A stretch of 64,000 nucleotides of DNA from Mesorhizobium sp. M4B.F.Ca.ET.058.02.1.1 (lineage in GTDB: Bacteria > Pseudomonadota > Alphaproteobacteria > Rhizobiales > Rhizobiaceae), in assembly GCF_003952505.1 (NCBI RefSeq), contig NZ_CP034450.1, positions 1,116,001 to 1,180,000 of the forward strand, read 5' to 3'. Below the pieces are notes generated by a model. That model saw only the letters and a program-made list of their open reading frames with translations, was not told the origin of the DNA and did no database searches. Position 1 is the stretch's first letter, and every line of letters starts with the position of its first letter. The position numbers and the translations under genes were made by a program. Positions 12,577-22,606 of the stretch are shown one piece after another.

Positions 12577-13494
12577 GTGGGCGGCGCCCATATCGACCGG
12601 CGGGGCCAGGTGTCGGGCCCTTACGTGCCGGCTGCCTCGAATCCCGGCACCATGCGCGAGGATGTCGGCGGCGGCGTTTTCAACGCGTTGCGCAGTGTGG
12701 TCAGGCGCGGCGTCTCGGCCTCGCTGCTGTCGATGCGCGGCGGCGACACCGCGGCCGAGACTGTGTCGACGGCGATCGCGAGCGCCGGCATCGTCGACCT
12801 GTCGGCGGTGTTCCTCGACCGCACGACGCCGAGCTACACGGCGCTGATCGACCGCGACGGCGAGCTGATCGTCGGCTTTGCCGACATGGCGCTCTACGAC
12901 CTCGCCTTCCCCAAGCAGATCCGCCGCGCCAAGGTGCGCGAGGCGATCGCTTCCGCCGATGCCCTCCTATGCGACGCGAACCTGCCGTCCGCGGCGCTGG
13001 AACGGCTGGTGGCGCAAGCCGCCGGCAAGCCGGTCTTCGCCATCGCCATCTCGCCGGCCAAGGTGGTGCGGCTGATGCCGGTGCTGGGCAGCCTGGCCGT
13101 GCTGTTCATGAACCGGCGCGAGGCCGGCGCCCTTGCCGGCCTGGGCGACGATGCGAATGGCCGCGATCTGGTCGGCGGGCTGCGGCGCGCCGGGCTCACG
13201 AGCGGTGTGGTGACGGCCGGCGGCGAGCCGGTGCTCGGCTTCGACGGCGAGGGCCTGTTCTCCATCGCCCCGCCTGCCCCGCGTAGGATCGCCGACGTCA
13301 CCGGCGCCGGCGATGCGCTGACCGGCGCGACGGTCGCCGCTCTGCTCAATGGCCTGCCGCTGCGCGCGGCACTGCGCGAAGGCATTGCCGCCTCCATCCT
13401 GGCCATCGAAAGCACCGAGGCGGTACCCGCCTTCAGCGCCGCCAACTTCGCGCAAATGCTGGCCCTTGTGCCGGGGGCGCTGGAAGTGGCATGA
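12577..13494 (+). CDS. psuK: Pseudouridine kinase (PfkB family), 5' end apparently frameshifted
   Basis: Phosphorylates pseudouridine to pseudouridine 5'-phosphate, the step before PsuG. The PfkB fold shows VGGAHIDRRG, a substrate loop AASNPGTMREDVGGGVFN, and the anion-hole signature DVTGAGDALTGA near residue 235. The GTG at 12577 is the only usable start in frame, yet it cuts into the first beta strand: the codons just upstream read NILAVGG in the same frame back to a TAG at 12508. An ATG at 12551 with an AAGG 13 bp before it is one base out of frame; one extra C in the C4 run at 12561-12564 would join them. Adjacency to psuG supports the assignment. Confidence 0.85.
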   Translation: MGGAHIDRRGQVSGPYVPAASNPGTMREDVGGGVFNALRSVVRRGVSASLLSMRGGDTAAETVSTAIASAGIVDLSAVFLDRTTPSYTALIDRDGELIVGFADMALYDLAFPKQIRRAKVREAIASADALLCDANLPSAALERLVAQAAGKPVFAIAISPAKVVRLMPVLGSLAVLFMNRREAGALAGLGDDANGRDLVGGLRRAGLTSGVVTAGGEPVLGFDGEGLFSIAPPAPRRIADVTGAGDALTGATVAALLNGLPLRAALREGIAASILAIESTEAVPAFSAANFAQMLALVPGALEVA

Positions 13495-13534
13495 GGGCGG
13501 CCGGAGCGCCGCGCGCTCCGTATTGGAGACCATC

Positions 13535-14452
13535 ATGACGCCCGAAACCGCCCGCCCCTTCATCGATATCCATCCGCCGGTGGCGGAGGCGCTCGCCGCC
13601 GGACGGCCGGTGGTGGCGCTGGAAAGCACCATCATCACCCACGGCATGCCCTATCCGGACAACGGCGCCATGGCCGCCAATGTCGAGAAGATCATCCTGG
13701 ACAATGGCGCGGTACCGGCAACGATCGCGGTGGTCGCCGGCCGCATCAAGATCGGCCTCTCCGACGGCGAGCGCGAATCGCTGGCGATGACCGGCGACGC
13801 CATGAAACTGTCGCGCGCCGATCTCGGCTTTGCCGTCGCGCAAGCGCGCACCGGCGGCACCACCGTCGCCGCGACGATGATCGCCGCGCATATGGCCGGG
13901 ATAAAGGTGTTCGCCACTGGCGGCATCGGCGGCGTGCACAAGGGCGCTGAAAAGAGCTTCGACATCTCGGCCGACCTCGACGAGCTGGCGCGCACGCCAG
14001 TCATCGTGGTGTCGGCCGGCGCCAAGGCAATCCTCGACATCGAAAAGACGCTGGAAGTGCTGGAGACGCGCGGCGTGCCGGTCGTCGGCCATGGCTGCGA
14101 GACGATGCCTGCGTTCTGGTCCAGGCATTCGCCGTTCCGCGCCCCGCTCACCTTGCATGCGCCGGAGGACATTGCGCATTTCTACCGGACGCGTCAGGCG
14201 CTGGGCCTCGGCGGCGGCATACTGATCGCCAACCCGGTGCCGGAGAACGAGGAGATCCCGGCCAAGGAGATGGACGGCTACATCCAGGCTGCGCAGAAGG
14301 CGGCGGAGGCGCTCAACGTCAGCGGCAAGGCAGTGACGCCGTTCCTGCTGTCGAAAATCCTCGAGCTGACCGGCGGCCGCAGCCTCAAGACCAACATCGC
14401 GCTGGTCGAGAACAATGCGCGGCTGGCGGCGAGGATCGCCAAGGCGCTGTAG
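13535..14452 (+). CDS. psuG: Pseudouridine-5'-phosphate glycosidase
   Basis: Cleaves pseudouridine 5'-phosphate to uracil and ribose 5-phosphate. The 305-residue protein has the family motifs ALESTIITHGMPYP near residues 29-42, GGTTVAATM, FATGGIGGVHKGAE and NPVPENEEIP. The ATG at 13535 follows TTGGAG and matches the family N-terminus. It lies 40 bp after psuK, forming a two-gene catabolic operon for modified nucleosides from RNA turnover. Confidence 0.95.
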   Translation: MTPETARPFIDIHPPVAEALAAGRPVVALESTIITHGMPYPDNGAMAANVEKIILDNGAVPATIAVVAGRIKIGLSDGERESLAMTGDAMKLSRADLGFAVAQARTGGTTVAATMIAAHMAGIKVFATGGIGGVHKGAEKSFDISADLDELARTPVIVVSAGAKAILDIEKTLEVLETRGVPVVGHGCETMPAFWSRHSPFRAPLTLHAPEDIAHFYRTRQALGLGGGILIANPVPENEEIPAKEMDGYIQAAQKAAEALNVSGKAVTPFLLSKILELTGGRSLKTNIALVENNARLAARIAKAL

Positions 14453-14455
14453 CGT

Positions 14456-14779
14456 CTACTTGCCCGCCCGCAGCCCCGCCTCATAGGCGCGGCGCGCCCA
14501 GACCGCCATCTCGTCGGGGTCGTCGAACGCGCTGTCGGGAATACTCCAATAGGGCATGGCGACCAGCTTGCCATGCCTGGAGCCGGTGTAGGTCCACTGC
14601 TGGCAGCCGGCGGCCTCGAAATCGGGGGCGCTTTGCTCGTCGGCCTTCAGCTTCAGCTCGCCGCGCAGCACGATGGCGACGATGACGCCGTCGCAATAGA
14701 TGCCCTTGCCGCCGAACATCTTTCGGATGCTGATCGGCCCCAGGCTTTCGAACAGTTCTTCAAGGCGCGCATTGTCCAT
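14456..14779 (-). CDS. TfoX/Sxy N-terminal domain protein
   Basis: A 107-residue protein made only of the TfoX N-terminal domain (LFESLGPISIRKMFGGKGIYCDGVIVAIV... YWSIPDSAFDDPDEMAVWARRAY). In gammaproteobacteria TfoX regulates competence with CRP, but stand-alone N-domain proteins are common in rhizobia and have no assigned role. It is convergent with psuG, 3 bp apart. Confidence 0.88.
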   Translation of the reverse strand: MDNARLEELFESLGPISIRKMFGGKGIYCDGVIVAIVLRGELKLKADEQSAPDFEAAGCQQWTYTGSRHGKLVAMPYWSIPDSAFDDPDEMAVWARRAYEAGLRAGK

Positions 14780-14868
14780 GCCGCGATCATCTCATCCGGC
14801 GTGGGCCTTGTCATCGCCGCAACCAAAGGCATGCTGACAGATTGAGATACGAAAACGGAGCTCCCACC

Positions 14869-15366
14869 ATGCCTGTCCTGCTCAAAGGCTCCTGCCGGTG
14901 CAATGCTGTCCGCTTCGAAGTGGAAAGCCACACGCCGGTGCCGTTCATGCTCTGCTACTGCTCGATCTGCCGCAAGCAGCAGGGCGGCGGCGGTTTCGCC
15001 ATCAATCTCGGCGCCGACTACGAGACGCTCAAGATCACGGGCAAGCGCAGCCTCGGCGTCTACCGGGCCGAGATAGAGGATGACGAGCATCCGCATTGCG
15101 AGGTGTCGACCGGCGAGCGCAACTTCTGCCGCAAATGCGGTTCGGCCCTCTGGCTCTACGACCCGACCTGGCCGGACCTTGTCCATCCCTTCGCCTCGGC
15201 GATCGACAGCGAGTTGCCGGTACCGCCGGAAAAGGTGCATTTGATGCTGAAATACAAGGCGAGCTGGGTCGAGCCGGTGGTCGGCAAGAACGACAAGCTG
15301 TTCGACGTCTACCCGGAAGAATCGATCGCCGACTGGCACAAGCGCACCGGCATGTGGGTAGACTGA
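14869..15366 (+). CDS. GFA family (glutathione-dependent formaldehyde-activating-like) protein
   Basis: A 165-residue zinc-binding GFA/CENP-V fold protein. Cysteine motifs appear in order: GSCRCNAVRFEV near residue 7, CYCSICRKQQGG near 32, and FCRKCGSALW near 86. The family is named for Gfa, but most members have unknown substrates. MPVLLKGSCRCN at 14869 is the chosen start, since the upstream ATG at 14842 adds residues with no family match. Confidence 0.88.
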   Translation: MPVLLKGSCRCNAVRFEVESHTPVPFMLCYCSICRKQQGGGGFAINLGADYETLKITGKRSLGVYRAEIEDDEHPHCEVSTGERNFCRKCGSALWLYDPTWPDLVHPFASAIDSELPVPPEKVHLMLKYKASWVEPVVGKNDKLFDVYPEESIADWHKRTGMWVD

Positions 15367-15373
15367 GCTGAAC

Positions 15374-15892
15374 CTAAGGGCGATGCGTTAGCGCAACCCA
15401 GCGCTCGATCTGCTCCACATCCACCCCATCGCGCTGCGCGACGACCAAGGGATGATCTGCATCATGCAGAAACACCTTGGGGCGCATGTTGCCAGGCTGG
15501 AATACAACATTGGCATGTAGGTGCATCGAGCTTGGGTATTCGGGAATATCGTGCATCAGATACCCGAAGCAAAGTTCGTCCTCATATTGGCCACTGTCAT
15601 ATCCATCGCGATAGACATTCCAGCTCCTTTCCGAGACCGATATCCATACGCCGAAGCAGAACTCGTCGGTCAGCGCAGGAACGGGCAACGGCAGCAGGCA
15701 ACGAATAAATCGATCCGTTTGGCCCGTGGCGTAACTCACCAGGCAGAAATCGTCATTCTTGCGGAAGGTCGATCGAGCGACCTCATCGAGTGCGTCTGGA
15801 TCCACCGGCGCGTCGAACGCCAGGTCTGTCGGAAGCCCGACAAACTCCTTGCTGCAACAGGCACACCGCCAGCGATATGCCTCGGCACGCAT
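15374..15892 (-). CDS. DUF2199 family protein
   Basis: A 172-residue soluble protein. The N-terminal CACC motif (WRCACCSKEFVGLPTDLAFDAP), then DRFIRCLLPLPVPALTDEFCFGVWISVSERSWNVY and a C-terminal HPLVVAQRDGV segment match the DUF2199 pattern. The cysteines suggest a metal or redox site, but no function is established. The gene ends 7 bp from the end of the convergent GFA gene and starts 10 bp after sufA on the same strand. Confidence 0.82.
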   Translation of the reverse strand: MRAEAYRWRCACCSKEFVGLPTDLAFDAPVDPDALDEVARSTFRKNDDFCLVSYATGQTDRFIRCLLPLPVPALTDEFCFGVWISVSERSWNVYRDGYDSGQYEDELCFGYLMHDIPEYPSSMHLHANVVFQPGNMRPKVFLHDADHPLVVAQRDGVDVEQIERWVALTHRP

Positions 15893-15902
15893 GATGAAAA
15901 AG

Positions 15903-16289
15903 CTAAGCCGCGCTTGAAGCGCGCGCCTCGGCCAGCGCCTTGAGGTCGGCAGGCTTCAGCTCGACCGATTCGCCACAGCCGCAGGCCGAGCTCTGGTTCG
16001 GGTTCTTGAAGGTGAAGCCGGTGCGCAGCGTCGTCTGCTCGAAATCCATCTCGGTGCCGAACAGGAAGAGCGCTGCTTCCGGCGCGACATAGACATGCGC
16101 GCCGTCGCGCTCGATGTGGTCGTCCTTAGGGTTCGGCTCGGTCACGAGATCAACCGTGTATTCCATGCCGGCGCAGCCGCCCTTCTTGATGCCGAGGCGG
16201 ATGCCGTGCGCATTCTCGCGCGTGGCGACGATCTCGCGCACCCGGTCGGCGGCCTTTTCGGTCATCGTGATGACGGCGAAGCGTCCCAT
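15903..16289 (-). CDS. sufA: Fe-S cluster assembly A-type carrier SufA/ErpA-like
   Basis: A 128-residue A-type Fe-S scaffold or carrier that passes clusters from SufBCD to apoproteins. It has the three conserved cysteines, one in KKGGCAGMEY near residue 54 and two in SACGCGESV near residue 103. MGRFAVITMTEKAADRV at 16289 is the usual start. It closes the suf operon, though separated from sufT by a DMP19-family gene. Confidence 0.9.
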   Translation of the reverse strand: MGRFAVITMTEKAADRVREIVATRENAHGIRLGIKKGGCAGMEYTVDLVTEPNPKDDHIERDGAHVYVAPEAALFLFGTEMDFEQTTLRTGFTFKNPNQSSACGCGESVELKPADLKALAEARASSAA

Positions 16290-16385
16290 TCTCTTTCCTC
16301 TTCCATTCCATGCAGGTTCAAGGCCCGCCGAATGATTCATCACCTAAAATGGTGAAGTTTGTTGGCGGGTGCAACCCCGGCTCTG

Positions 16386-16874
16386 TTACTGAACCGTTGC
16401 AAGCAACTGACTGGCCTCCCGTTCCAAAACCTTATACATCGCCGTCGGATGACGCTCTTCAGCGGCATAGAACTGGTTGGAGGCCAGATCGAATGCAGTT
16501 TCCGGCAACTCATCCATCCTATCCATTCTTTGCAAGCGGTCCCGAGGAAAGTTCGGGCCGAACACCGCCAACGCACTTTCCGCTGCAGCCGCATGTTCCG
16601 ACAGGCCGAGCCGCCGCATCGCGCCAATGGCTCGCTCGATCGTTATTCCACACGAATTGTGGAAGTACTGATGAAAGGTGCCATTCAGGACATCACCGAG
16701 CAGAATATCCGCGCAAAGCACGTCGGCGACGCCTGCCGGCATTCCGTTCAGAAGCGCGTCAAATGCGGCCGGTTTGCCCATGCTGTTGAGAAAGTCGTCG
16801 CCGCCCCATTGCTGCATCAGCTTCATCGTCGAGGGCGGCACGAATTCGGGAAGATCGATCTCCCAATCTTCCAT
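16386..16874 (-). CDS. DMP19 (DUF4375) family protein within the suf cluster
   Basis: A 162-residue acidic soluble protein. The segment ADILLGDVLNGTFHQYFHNSCGITIERAIGAMRRLGL is the hallmark of the DMP19/DUF4375 family, recalled from a neisserial DNA mimic; the generic family role is unknown. It reads MEDWEIDLPEF from an ATG at 16874, 8 bp after sufT. It is positioned as part of the suf transcription unit but has no known link to Fe-S assembly. Confidence 0.78.
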   Translation of the reverse strand: MEDWEIDLPEFVPPSTMKLMQQWGGDDFLNSMGKPAAFDALLNGMPAGVADVLCADILLGDVLNGTFHQYFHNSCGITIERAIGAMRRLGLSEHAAAAESALAVFGPNFPRDRLQRMDRMDELPETAFDLASNQFYAAEERHPTAMYKVLEREASQLLATVQ

Positions 16875-16882
16875 TTGAGCCC

Positions 16883-17284
16883 TCAATACCAGCCGACCGC
16901 GACCTGCGCCTCTTCCGACATGCGGTCGGGCGTCCACGGCGGATCGAACACCATGCTGACCTCGACTCCGGAAACACCCTCGACCGCGCCGACGGCATTC
17001 TCGACCCAGCCCGGCATCTCGCCGGCCACCGGGCAGCCGGGCGCGGTCAGGGTCATGTCGATCTTGACCGAGCGGTCGTCCTCGATATCGATCTTGTAGA
17101 CGAGGCCGAGTTCGTAGATGTCGGCGGGGATTTCCGGGTCGTAGACCGTCTTCAGCGCCGAGACGATGTCGTCGGTCAGTCGCGCCAGCTCGTCGGCAGG
17201 AATGGCAGAAGCCGAAACCACGCCGTTCGCGGCCGTTTCCGGAGCTGTCTCTGCGGTGGTGCTCGCATCTTCCATGGTCGTCAC
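16883..17284 (-). CDS. sufT: SufT, MIP18/DUF59 family Fe-S maturation factor
   Basis: A 133-residue DUF59 protein: a variable alanine/threonine-rich N-terminus, then ALKTVYDPEIPADIYELGLVYKIDI with the conserved DPE, LTAPGCPVAGEMP with the conserved cysteine, and FDPPWTPDRMSEEA. It assists transfer or insertion of Fe-S clusters. The GTG at 17284 overlaps the sufS stop (GTGA); an in-frame ATG at 17275 is an alternative start. It is the usual gene after sufS in this order. Confidence 0.9.
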   Translation of the reverse strand: MTTMEDASTTAETAPETAANGVVSASAIPADELARLTDDIVSALKTVYDPEIPADIYELGLVYKIDIEDDRSVKIDMTLTAPGCPVAGEMPGWVENAVGAVEGVSGVEVSMVFDPPWTPDRMSEEAQVAVGWY

Positions 17285-18522
17285 CCGAAGAACTTTCGCG
17301 CCTTTTCCAGCGCATCGGCCAAAGCGTCGACTTCGGCCCTGGTATTATACATGCCGAACGATGCCCTGCATGTGGAGGTCACGCCGAAGCGTTTCAACAG
17401 CGGCTGGGCGCAATGGGTGCCGGCGCGCACTGCCACGCCCTGCCGGTCGATCACCATCGACACGTCATGGGCATGTATGCCCTGCAATTCGAACGAGATG
17501 ATGGCGCCCTTGCCCGGCGCGTCACCGAAGATGCGCAGCGAATTGATGGCGCGCAGCCGCTCATGGGCATAGTCCTTGAGATCCGCCTCGTGCGCGGCGA
17601 TGCGCTCGCGGCCGACCTTTTCCATATATTCGAGCGCGGCGCCGAGGCCGATCGCCTGCACGATCGGCGGTGTGCCGGCCTCGAAACGATGCGGCGGCTC
17701 GTTGTAGGTGACGATGTCCTCCGTCACTTCCTCGATCATCTCGCCGCCACCCATGAAGGGCCGCATCTCCTCCAGCATGTGCTTCTTGCCGTAGAGCACG
17801 CCGATGCCGGAGGGGCCGTAGACCTTGTGGCCGGTGAAGACGAAGAAATCGCAGTCGAGGTCCTGCACGTCGATCGGCATGTGCACGGCGCTCTGGCTGC
17901 CGTCGACCAGCACCGGGATGCCGCGGGCATGCGCGATGCGCACGATCTCCTTGATCGGCGTCACCGTGCCCAGCGCGTTCGACATCTGGGTGATGGCGAC
18001 GAGTCTTGTGCGCGCGGTCAGCCGCTTCTCGAATTCCTCGATGTGGAAGGCGCCGAGATCGTCGACCGGCACCCAGACCAGCTTGGCGCCCTGCCTCTCC
18101 CTGATGAAATGCCACGGCACGATGTTGGAGTGGTGCTCCATGATCGACAGCACGATCTCGTCGCCCTCGCCGATGTTGGGCATGCCGTAGCCATAGGCGA
18201 CCGTGTTGATCGCCGAGGTGGTGTTGGAGGTGAAGACGATGTTGTCGGTGCTCGGCGCATTGAGGAAGCGGCGCACCGTCTCCCGCGCCTTCTCATAAGC
18301 GTCGGTCGCGGCATTCGACAGGAAGTGCAGGCCACGATGGACGTTGGCGTATTGCTGGCTGTAGGCGTGCTGGATGGCGTCGAGCACGGCTTTGGGCTTC
18401 TGCGCCGAGGCGCCATTGTCGAGGTAGACCAGCGGCTTGCCATAGACTTCCCGCGACAGGATCGGGAAATCGCGGCGGATGGCCTCGACGTCGTAGGGGG
18501 TGGATTCGACTTTCTTGTCCAT
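17281..18522 (-). CDS. sufS: Cysteine desulfurase SufS
   Basis: A PLP enzyme that takes sulfur from cysteine for Fe-S assembly (type II, group SufS/CsdA). The 413-residue protein has the PLP lysine in FTGHKVYGPSG near residue 234 and the persulfide cysteine in RAGTHCAQPLL near residue 370. I chose the ATG at 18522 because GGAAGAG lies 6 nt upstream; a GTG at 18525 is also possible. A 95-bp gap with a palindromic repeat fragment separates it from sufD. Confidence 0.95.
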   Translation of the reverse strand: MDKKVESTPYDVEAIRRDFPILSREVYGKPLVYLDNGASAQKPKAVLDAIQHAYSQQYANVHRGLHFLSNAATDAYEKARETVRRFLNAPSTDNIVFTSNTTSAINTVAYGYGMPNIGEGDEIVLSIMEHHSNIVPWHFIRERQGAKLVWVPVDDLGAFHIEEFEKRLTARTRLVAITQMSNALGTVTPIKEIVRIAHARGIPVLVDGSQSAVHMPIDVQDLDCDFFVFTGHKVYGPSGIGVLYGKKHMLEEMRPFMGGGEMIEEVTEDIVTYNEPPHRFEAGTPPIVQAIGLGAALEYMEKVGRERIAAHEADLKDYAHERLRAINSLRIFGDAPGKGAIISFELQGIHAHDVSMVIDRQGVAVRAGTHCAQPLLKRFGVTSTCRASFGMYNTRAEVDALADALEKARKFFG

Positions 18523-18549
18523 CACAAGCTCTTCCGAGGCACCGCCTCA

Positions 18550-18610
18550 CTCCGTCCAGCACCCCGCTCGGCGCCGCGCGCCGATCCACCTTCTCCCGCG
18601 AGGGGAGAAG
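18550..18610 (-). repeat. Partial copy of an intergenic palindromic repeat
   Basis: Read on the minus strand, this starts CTTCTCCCCTCGCGGGAGAA and continues into GGTGGATCGGCG and GCGCCGAG. It closely matches the left half of the element at 47316-47468. It lies between sufD and sufS inside the operon and can form a short hairpin (CTTCTCCC/GGGAGAAG). Confidence 0.8.
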
Positions 18611-18618
18611 ACAGGCGC

Positions 18619-19893
18619 TTACCCGTGCGTCAAAAACCAATCGTCGAGCCGCGCTTCCAGCGCCTCGACGAGCGCCTCGTCTTCCAGTTCCTCGATCACT
18701 TCGGCGACGAAAGCCTTGACCAGCAGGCCGCGCGCGCTCTTCTCGTCGATGCCGCGCGCCATCAGGTAGAAGAGATGGTCGTGGTCGATCTCGGTGACGG
18801 TCGCGCCATGGCCGCAGACGACGTCGTCGGCGAAGATCTCCAATTCCGGCTTGGTTGAGAACTCGCCGTCATCCGACAGCAGCAGCGTGTTGCAGGCCAT
18901 CTTGGCGTTGGTCTTCTGCGCATGCTGATGCACGTTGATGCGGCCCTGGAAGACGCCGCGCGCCTTGCCGGTGACCACGTTGCGGATCACTTCGGTCGAG
19001 GTGGTGTGTGGCACGGCATGGTCGAGCACCATGGTGGTGTCGGTATGGGTGTCGCCGGCCAGAAGGTTGATGCCGCGCAATTTGAAATCGGCGCCCTCGC
19101 CGGTCGTGCGCACCACGACTTCCTGACGCACCAGCCTGCCGCCGGCGTTCATCACGAACAGCGTCAGCTTCGCATCCTTGCCGAGATGCGCCTTGAACTG
19201 AGCAAGATGCGTGGTGGTATCAGATTGCTCCTGCACGATCAGCCAGGTCACCTCTGCGCCGTCGCCGAGCACGAGTTGGCTGACGGAGCTGACAAGGCCG
19301 ACACCCTCGCCCGACTGGCGTTCGACGATGGTCGCCTTGGCGCCGGCGCCGACGCGCGTCAGAAGCCGCACATGCGCCTGGCCGCCGGACTGCAGGTTCT
19401 GCAGTTCGATCGGCTTCTCCAGTTCCGTGCCGTCGGCGATGTCGACGAAATAGCCGTCGGCGACAAAGGCGGTGTTCAGCGCGCCGATCGCGTCATCGGC
19501 GCCATAGGGATCGAGCCCCGGCGCCACGCTGCCGTCGGTGAGCTTTTCAGACAGGCGCTGCACGGTCACGCCCTCGACGGCAGGCAGCTTCGCGGTCGAG
19601 GCGCCGTTCAGCACCGGCAGCACGGCGGAGCCTTCCAGCACCGGCGCCATGGCCTTGGCCGTGGCAGCCGGCTCGAAGTCCGGCACCGGATTGAGGTTCA
19701 GCAGCCGGCGCAGGTCCGTATAGTGCCATGACTCGACGCGCCGCGACGGCAGGCCGCGCTTGATCGTCTCGATCGCGTCGTCGCGCTTCATCATCACCGC
19801 GCCATCGCCGGGCAGCAGCGAAAGCCGTTCGCCGAAGGCGTCGATCAGCGCCGTTTCGGCGGGGGTGCGCTGGGGCTGTGCGTGCATGTTCAT
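18619..19893 (-). CDS. sufD: Fe-S cluster assembly protein SufD
   Basis: A scaffold subunit that pairs with SufB in the SufBC2D complex. The 424-residue protein has a variable N-terminal helical part (ETIKRGLPSRRVESWHYTDLRRLL) and the C-terminal beta-helix UPF0051 domain (DTHTDTTMVLDHAVPHTTSTEVIRNVV, GRINVHQHAQKTNAKMACNTLLLSDDGEFSTKPELEIFADDVVCGHGATV). MNMHAQPQR at 19893 is preferred to a start at 19917. It begins 26 bp after sufC. Confidence 0.95.
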   Translation of the reverse strand: MNMHAQPQRTPAETALIDAFGERLSLLPGDGAVMMKRDDAIETIKRGLPSRRVESWHYTDLRRLLNLNPVPDFEPAATAKAMAPVLEGSAVLPVLNGASTAKLPAVEGVTVQRLSEKLTDGSVAPGLDPYGADDAIGALNTAFVADGYFVDIADGTELEKPIELQNLQSGGQAHVRLLTRVGAGAKATIVERQSGEGVGLVSSVSQLVLGDGAEVTWLIVQEQSDTTTHLAQFKAHLGKDAKLTLFVMNAGGRLVRQEVVVRTTGEGADFKLRGINLLAGDTHTDTTMVLDHAVPHTTSTEVIRNVVTGKARGVFQGRINVHQHAQKTNAKMACNTLLLSDDGEFSTKPELEIFADDVVCGHGATVTEIDHDHLFYLMARGIDEKSARGLLVKAFVAEVIEELEDEALVEALEARLDDWFLTHG

Positions 19894-19918
19894 TGCTCTC
19901 GCCTCGCCTGCTGGCATC

Positions 19919-20674
19919 TCACGCGGCTTCGCCGATCACGCCGGCGTAGCCATTGGCTTCGAGGTCGAGCGCCAGCGACTTGTCGCCCGACTTGATGACC
20001 TGGCCCTTGTAGAGCACGTGGACGCTGTCCGGCACGATGTGCTCCAGCAAGCGCTGGTAGTGGGTGATGACGACGATGGCGCGCTCCGGCGAACGCAGCG
20101 CGTTGACGCCGTCGGAGACGATCTTCAGCGCATCGATGTCGAGGCCGGAATCGGTCTCGTCGAGCACGCAGAGTTTTGGTTCGAGCAGCTTCATCTGCAG
20201 GATCTCGGCGCGCTTCTTCTCGCCGCCGGAGAAGCCGACATTGAGCGGCCGCTTCAGCATCGCCATGTCCATGTTGAGCGAGGCGGCGGCGTCCTTCACG
20301 CGCTTCAGAAATTCCGGGATCTTCAGCGGCTCCTCGCCGCGCGCCTTGCGCTGCTCGTTCATCGCCACCTTCAGGAATTCCATGGTCGCGACGCCCGGTA
20401 TCTCCATCGGATACTGGAAGGCCAAGAAGATGCCGGCGGTGGCGCGCTCTGCCGGGTCCATTTCGAGGATCGAATGGCCGTTGTAGAGGATGTCGCCCTC
20501 GGTCACCTCATAGTCCTCGCGGCCGGCGAGGATATAGGACAGCGTCGACTTGCCCGAGCCGTTCGGGCCCATGATGGCGGCGACCTCGCCGGCCTTCACC
20601 GTCAGGTTGAGGCCGCGGATGATCTCGGTGCCGTCATCGACGATGCGGGCGTGCAGGTTTCTGATTTCAAGCAT
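19919..20674 (-). CDS. sufC: Fe-S cluster assembly ATPase SufC
   Basis: The ABC-type ATPase of SufBC2D, 251 residues. Walker A is GPNGSGKSTLSYILAG near residues 36-51, the signature is NVGFSGGEKKRAEILQM, and Walker B is CVLDETDSGLDIDALKI, with the H-loop in VITHYQRLL. The ATG at 20674 begins MLEIRNLHARI. It lies 37 bp after the small membrane-protein gene. Confidence 0.97.
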   Translation of the reverse strand: MLEIRNLHARIVDDGTEIIRGLNLTVKAGEVAAIMGPNGSGKSTLSYILAGREDYEVTEGDILYNGHSILEMDPAERATAGIFLAFQYPMEIPGVATMEFLKVAMNEQRKARGEEPLKIPEFLKRVKDAAASLNMDMAMLKRPLNVGFSGGEKKRAEILQMKLLEPKLCVLDETDSGLDIDALKIVSDGVNALRSPERAIVVITHYQRLLEHIVPDSVHVLYKGQVIKSGDKSLALDLEANGYAGVIGEAA

Positions 20675-20711
20675 TTTCTTCCATTCGTCCTATGCGTAGC
20701 CGTCTGCGCGG

Positions 20712-20905
20712 CTAAACCCGATTTAACAACTGCTTCAAGGCTTCCAAAAGTGCGTGCCAAAAGCCATCCGGCGAATAAACCGCGACAAGCAACGCAGCGC
20801 CCGCTGCGCCCAAACACAACGCCAGTTGCAGCCTCGTTTCCCAGCTGTCCATTCGATCCCGCAGATAGACATGCTTTTCTGCGGATTCGCGTTTGGGCGC
20901 CTTCG

Positions 20906-20909
<4 letters not shown>
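20712..20909 (-). CDS. Small single-pass membrane protein between sufB and sufC
   Basis: A 65-residue protein: a charged N-terminus ([24 protein letters not shown]), one hydrophobic segment about residues 28-45 ([19 protein letters not shown]), and an amphipathic tail. Its GTG start overlaps the sufB stop (GTGA), so it is probably translated by coupling to sufB. No family is recognised. A small ORF in this slot is common in rhizobial suf operons as I recall, with no known function. Confidence 0.7.
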
Positions 20910-22423
<1,514 letters not shown>

Positions 22424-22606
22424 AAGCGTTCTCCATCCACGCCGGGGTCAAGGCCCGACAGTTTTCAAACTATGGCACCACCAGTGGCCACGCATGGGCG
22501 GCCGGGGCGGCGTAAGTTCCATATAGTGCGTTCCGACCGGGAATTCACCCGGCCATTTCAACGCACGGCTCTACCAGGCCCGGGAGGCCCGAATTCCTGT
22601 CGCCGC

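Noticed and set aside
22424..22606. RirA/IscR-type operator directly upstream of sufB
   Set aside because: No TGA-N9-TCA-like or IscR-like match seen; the ICE-like site at 23900 is the better candidate.
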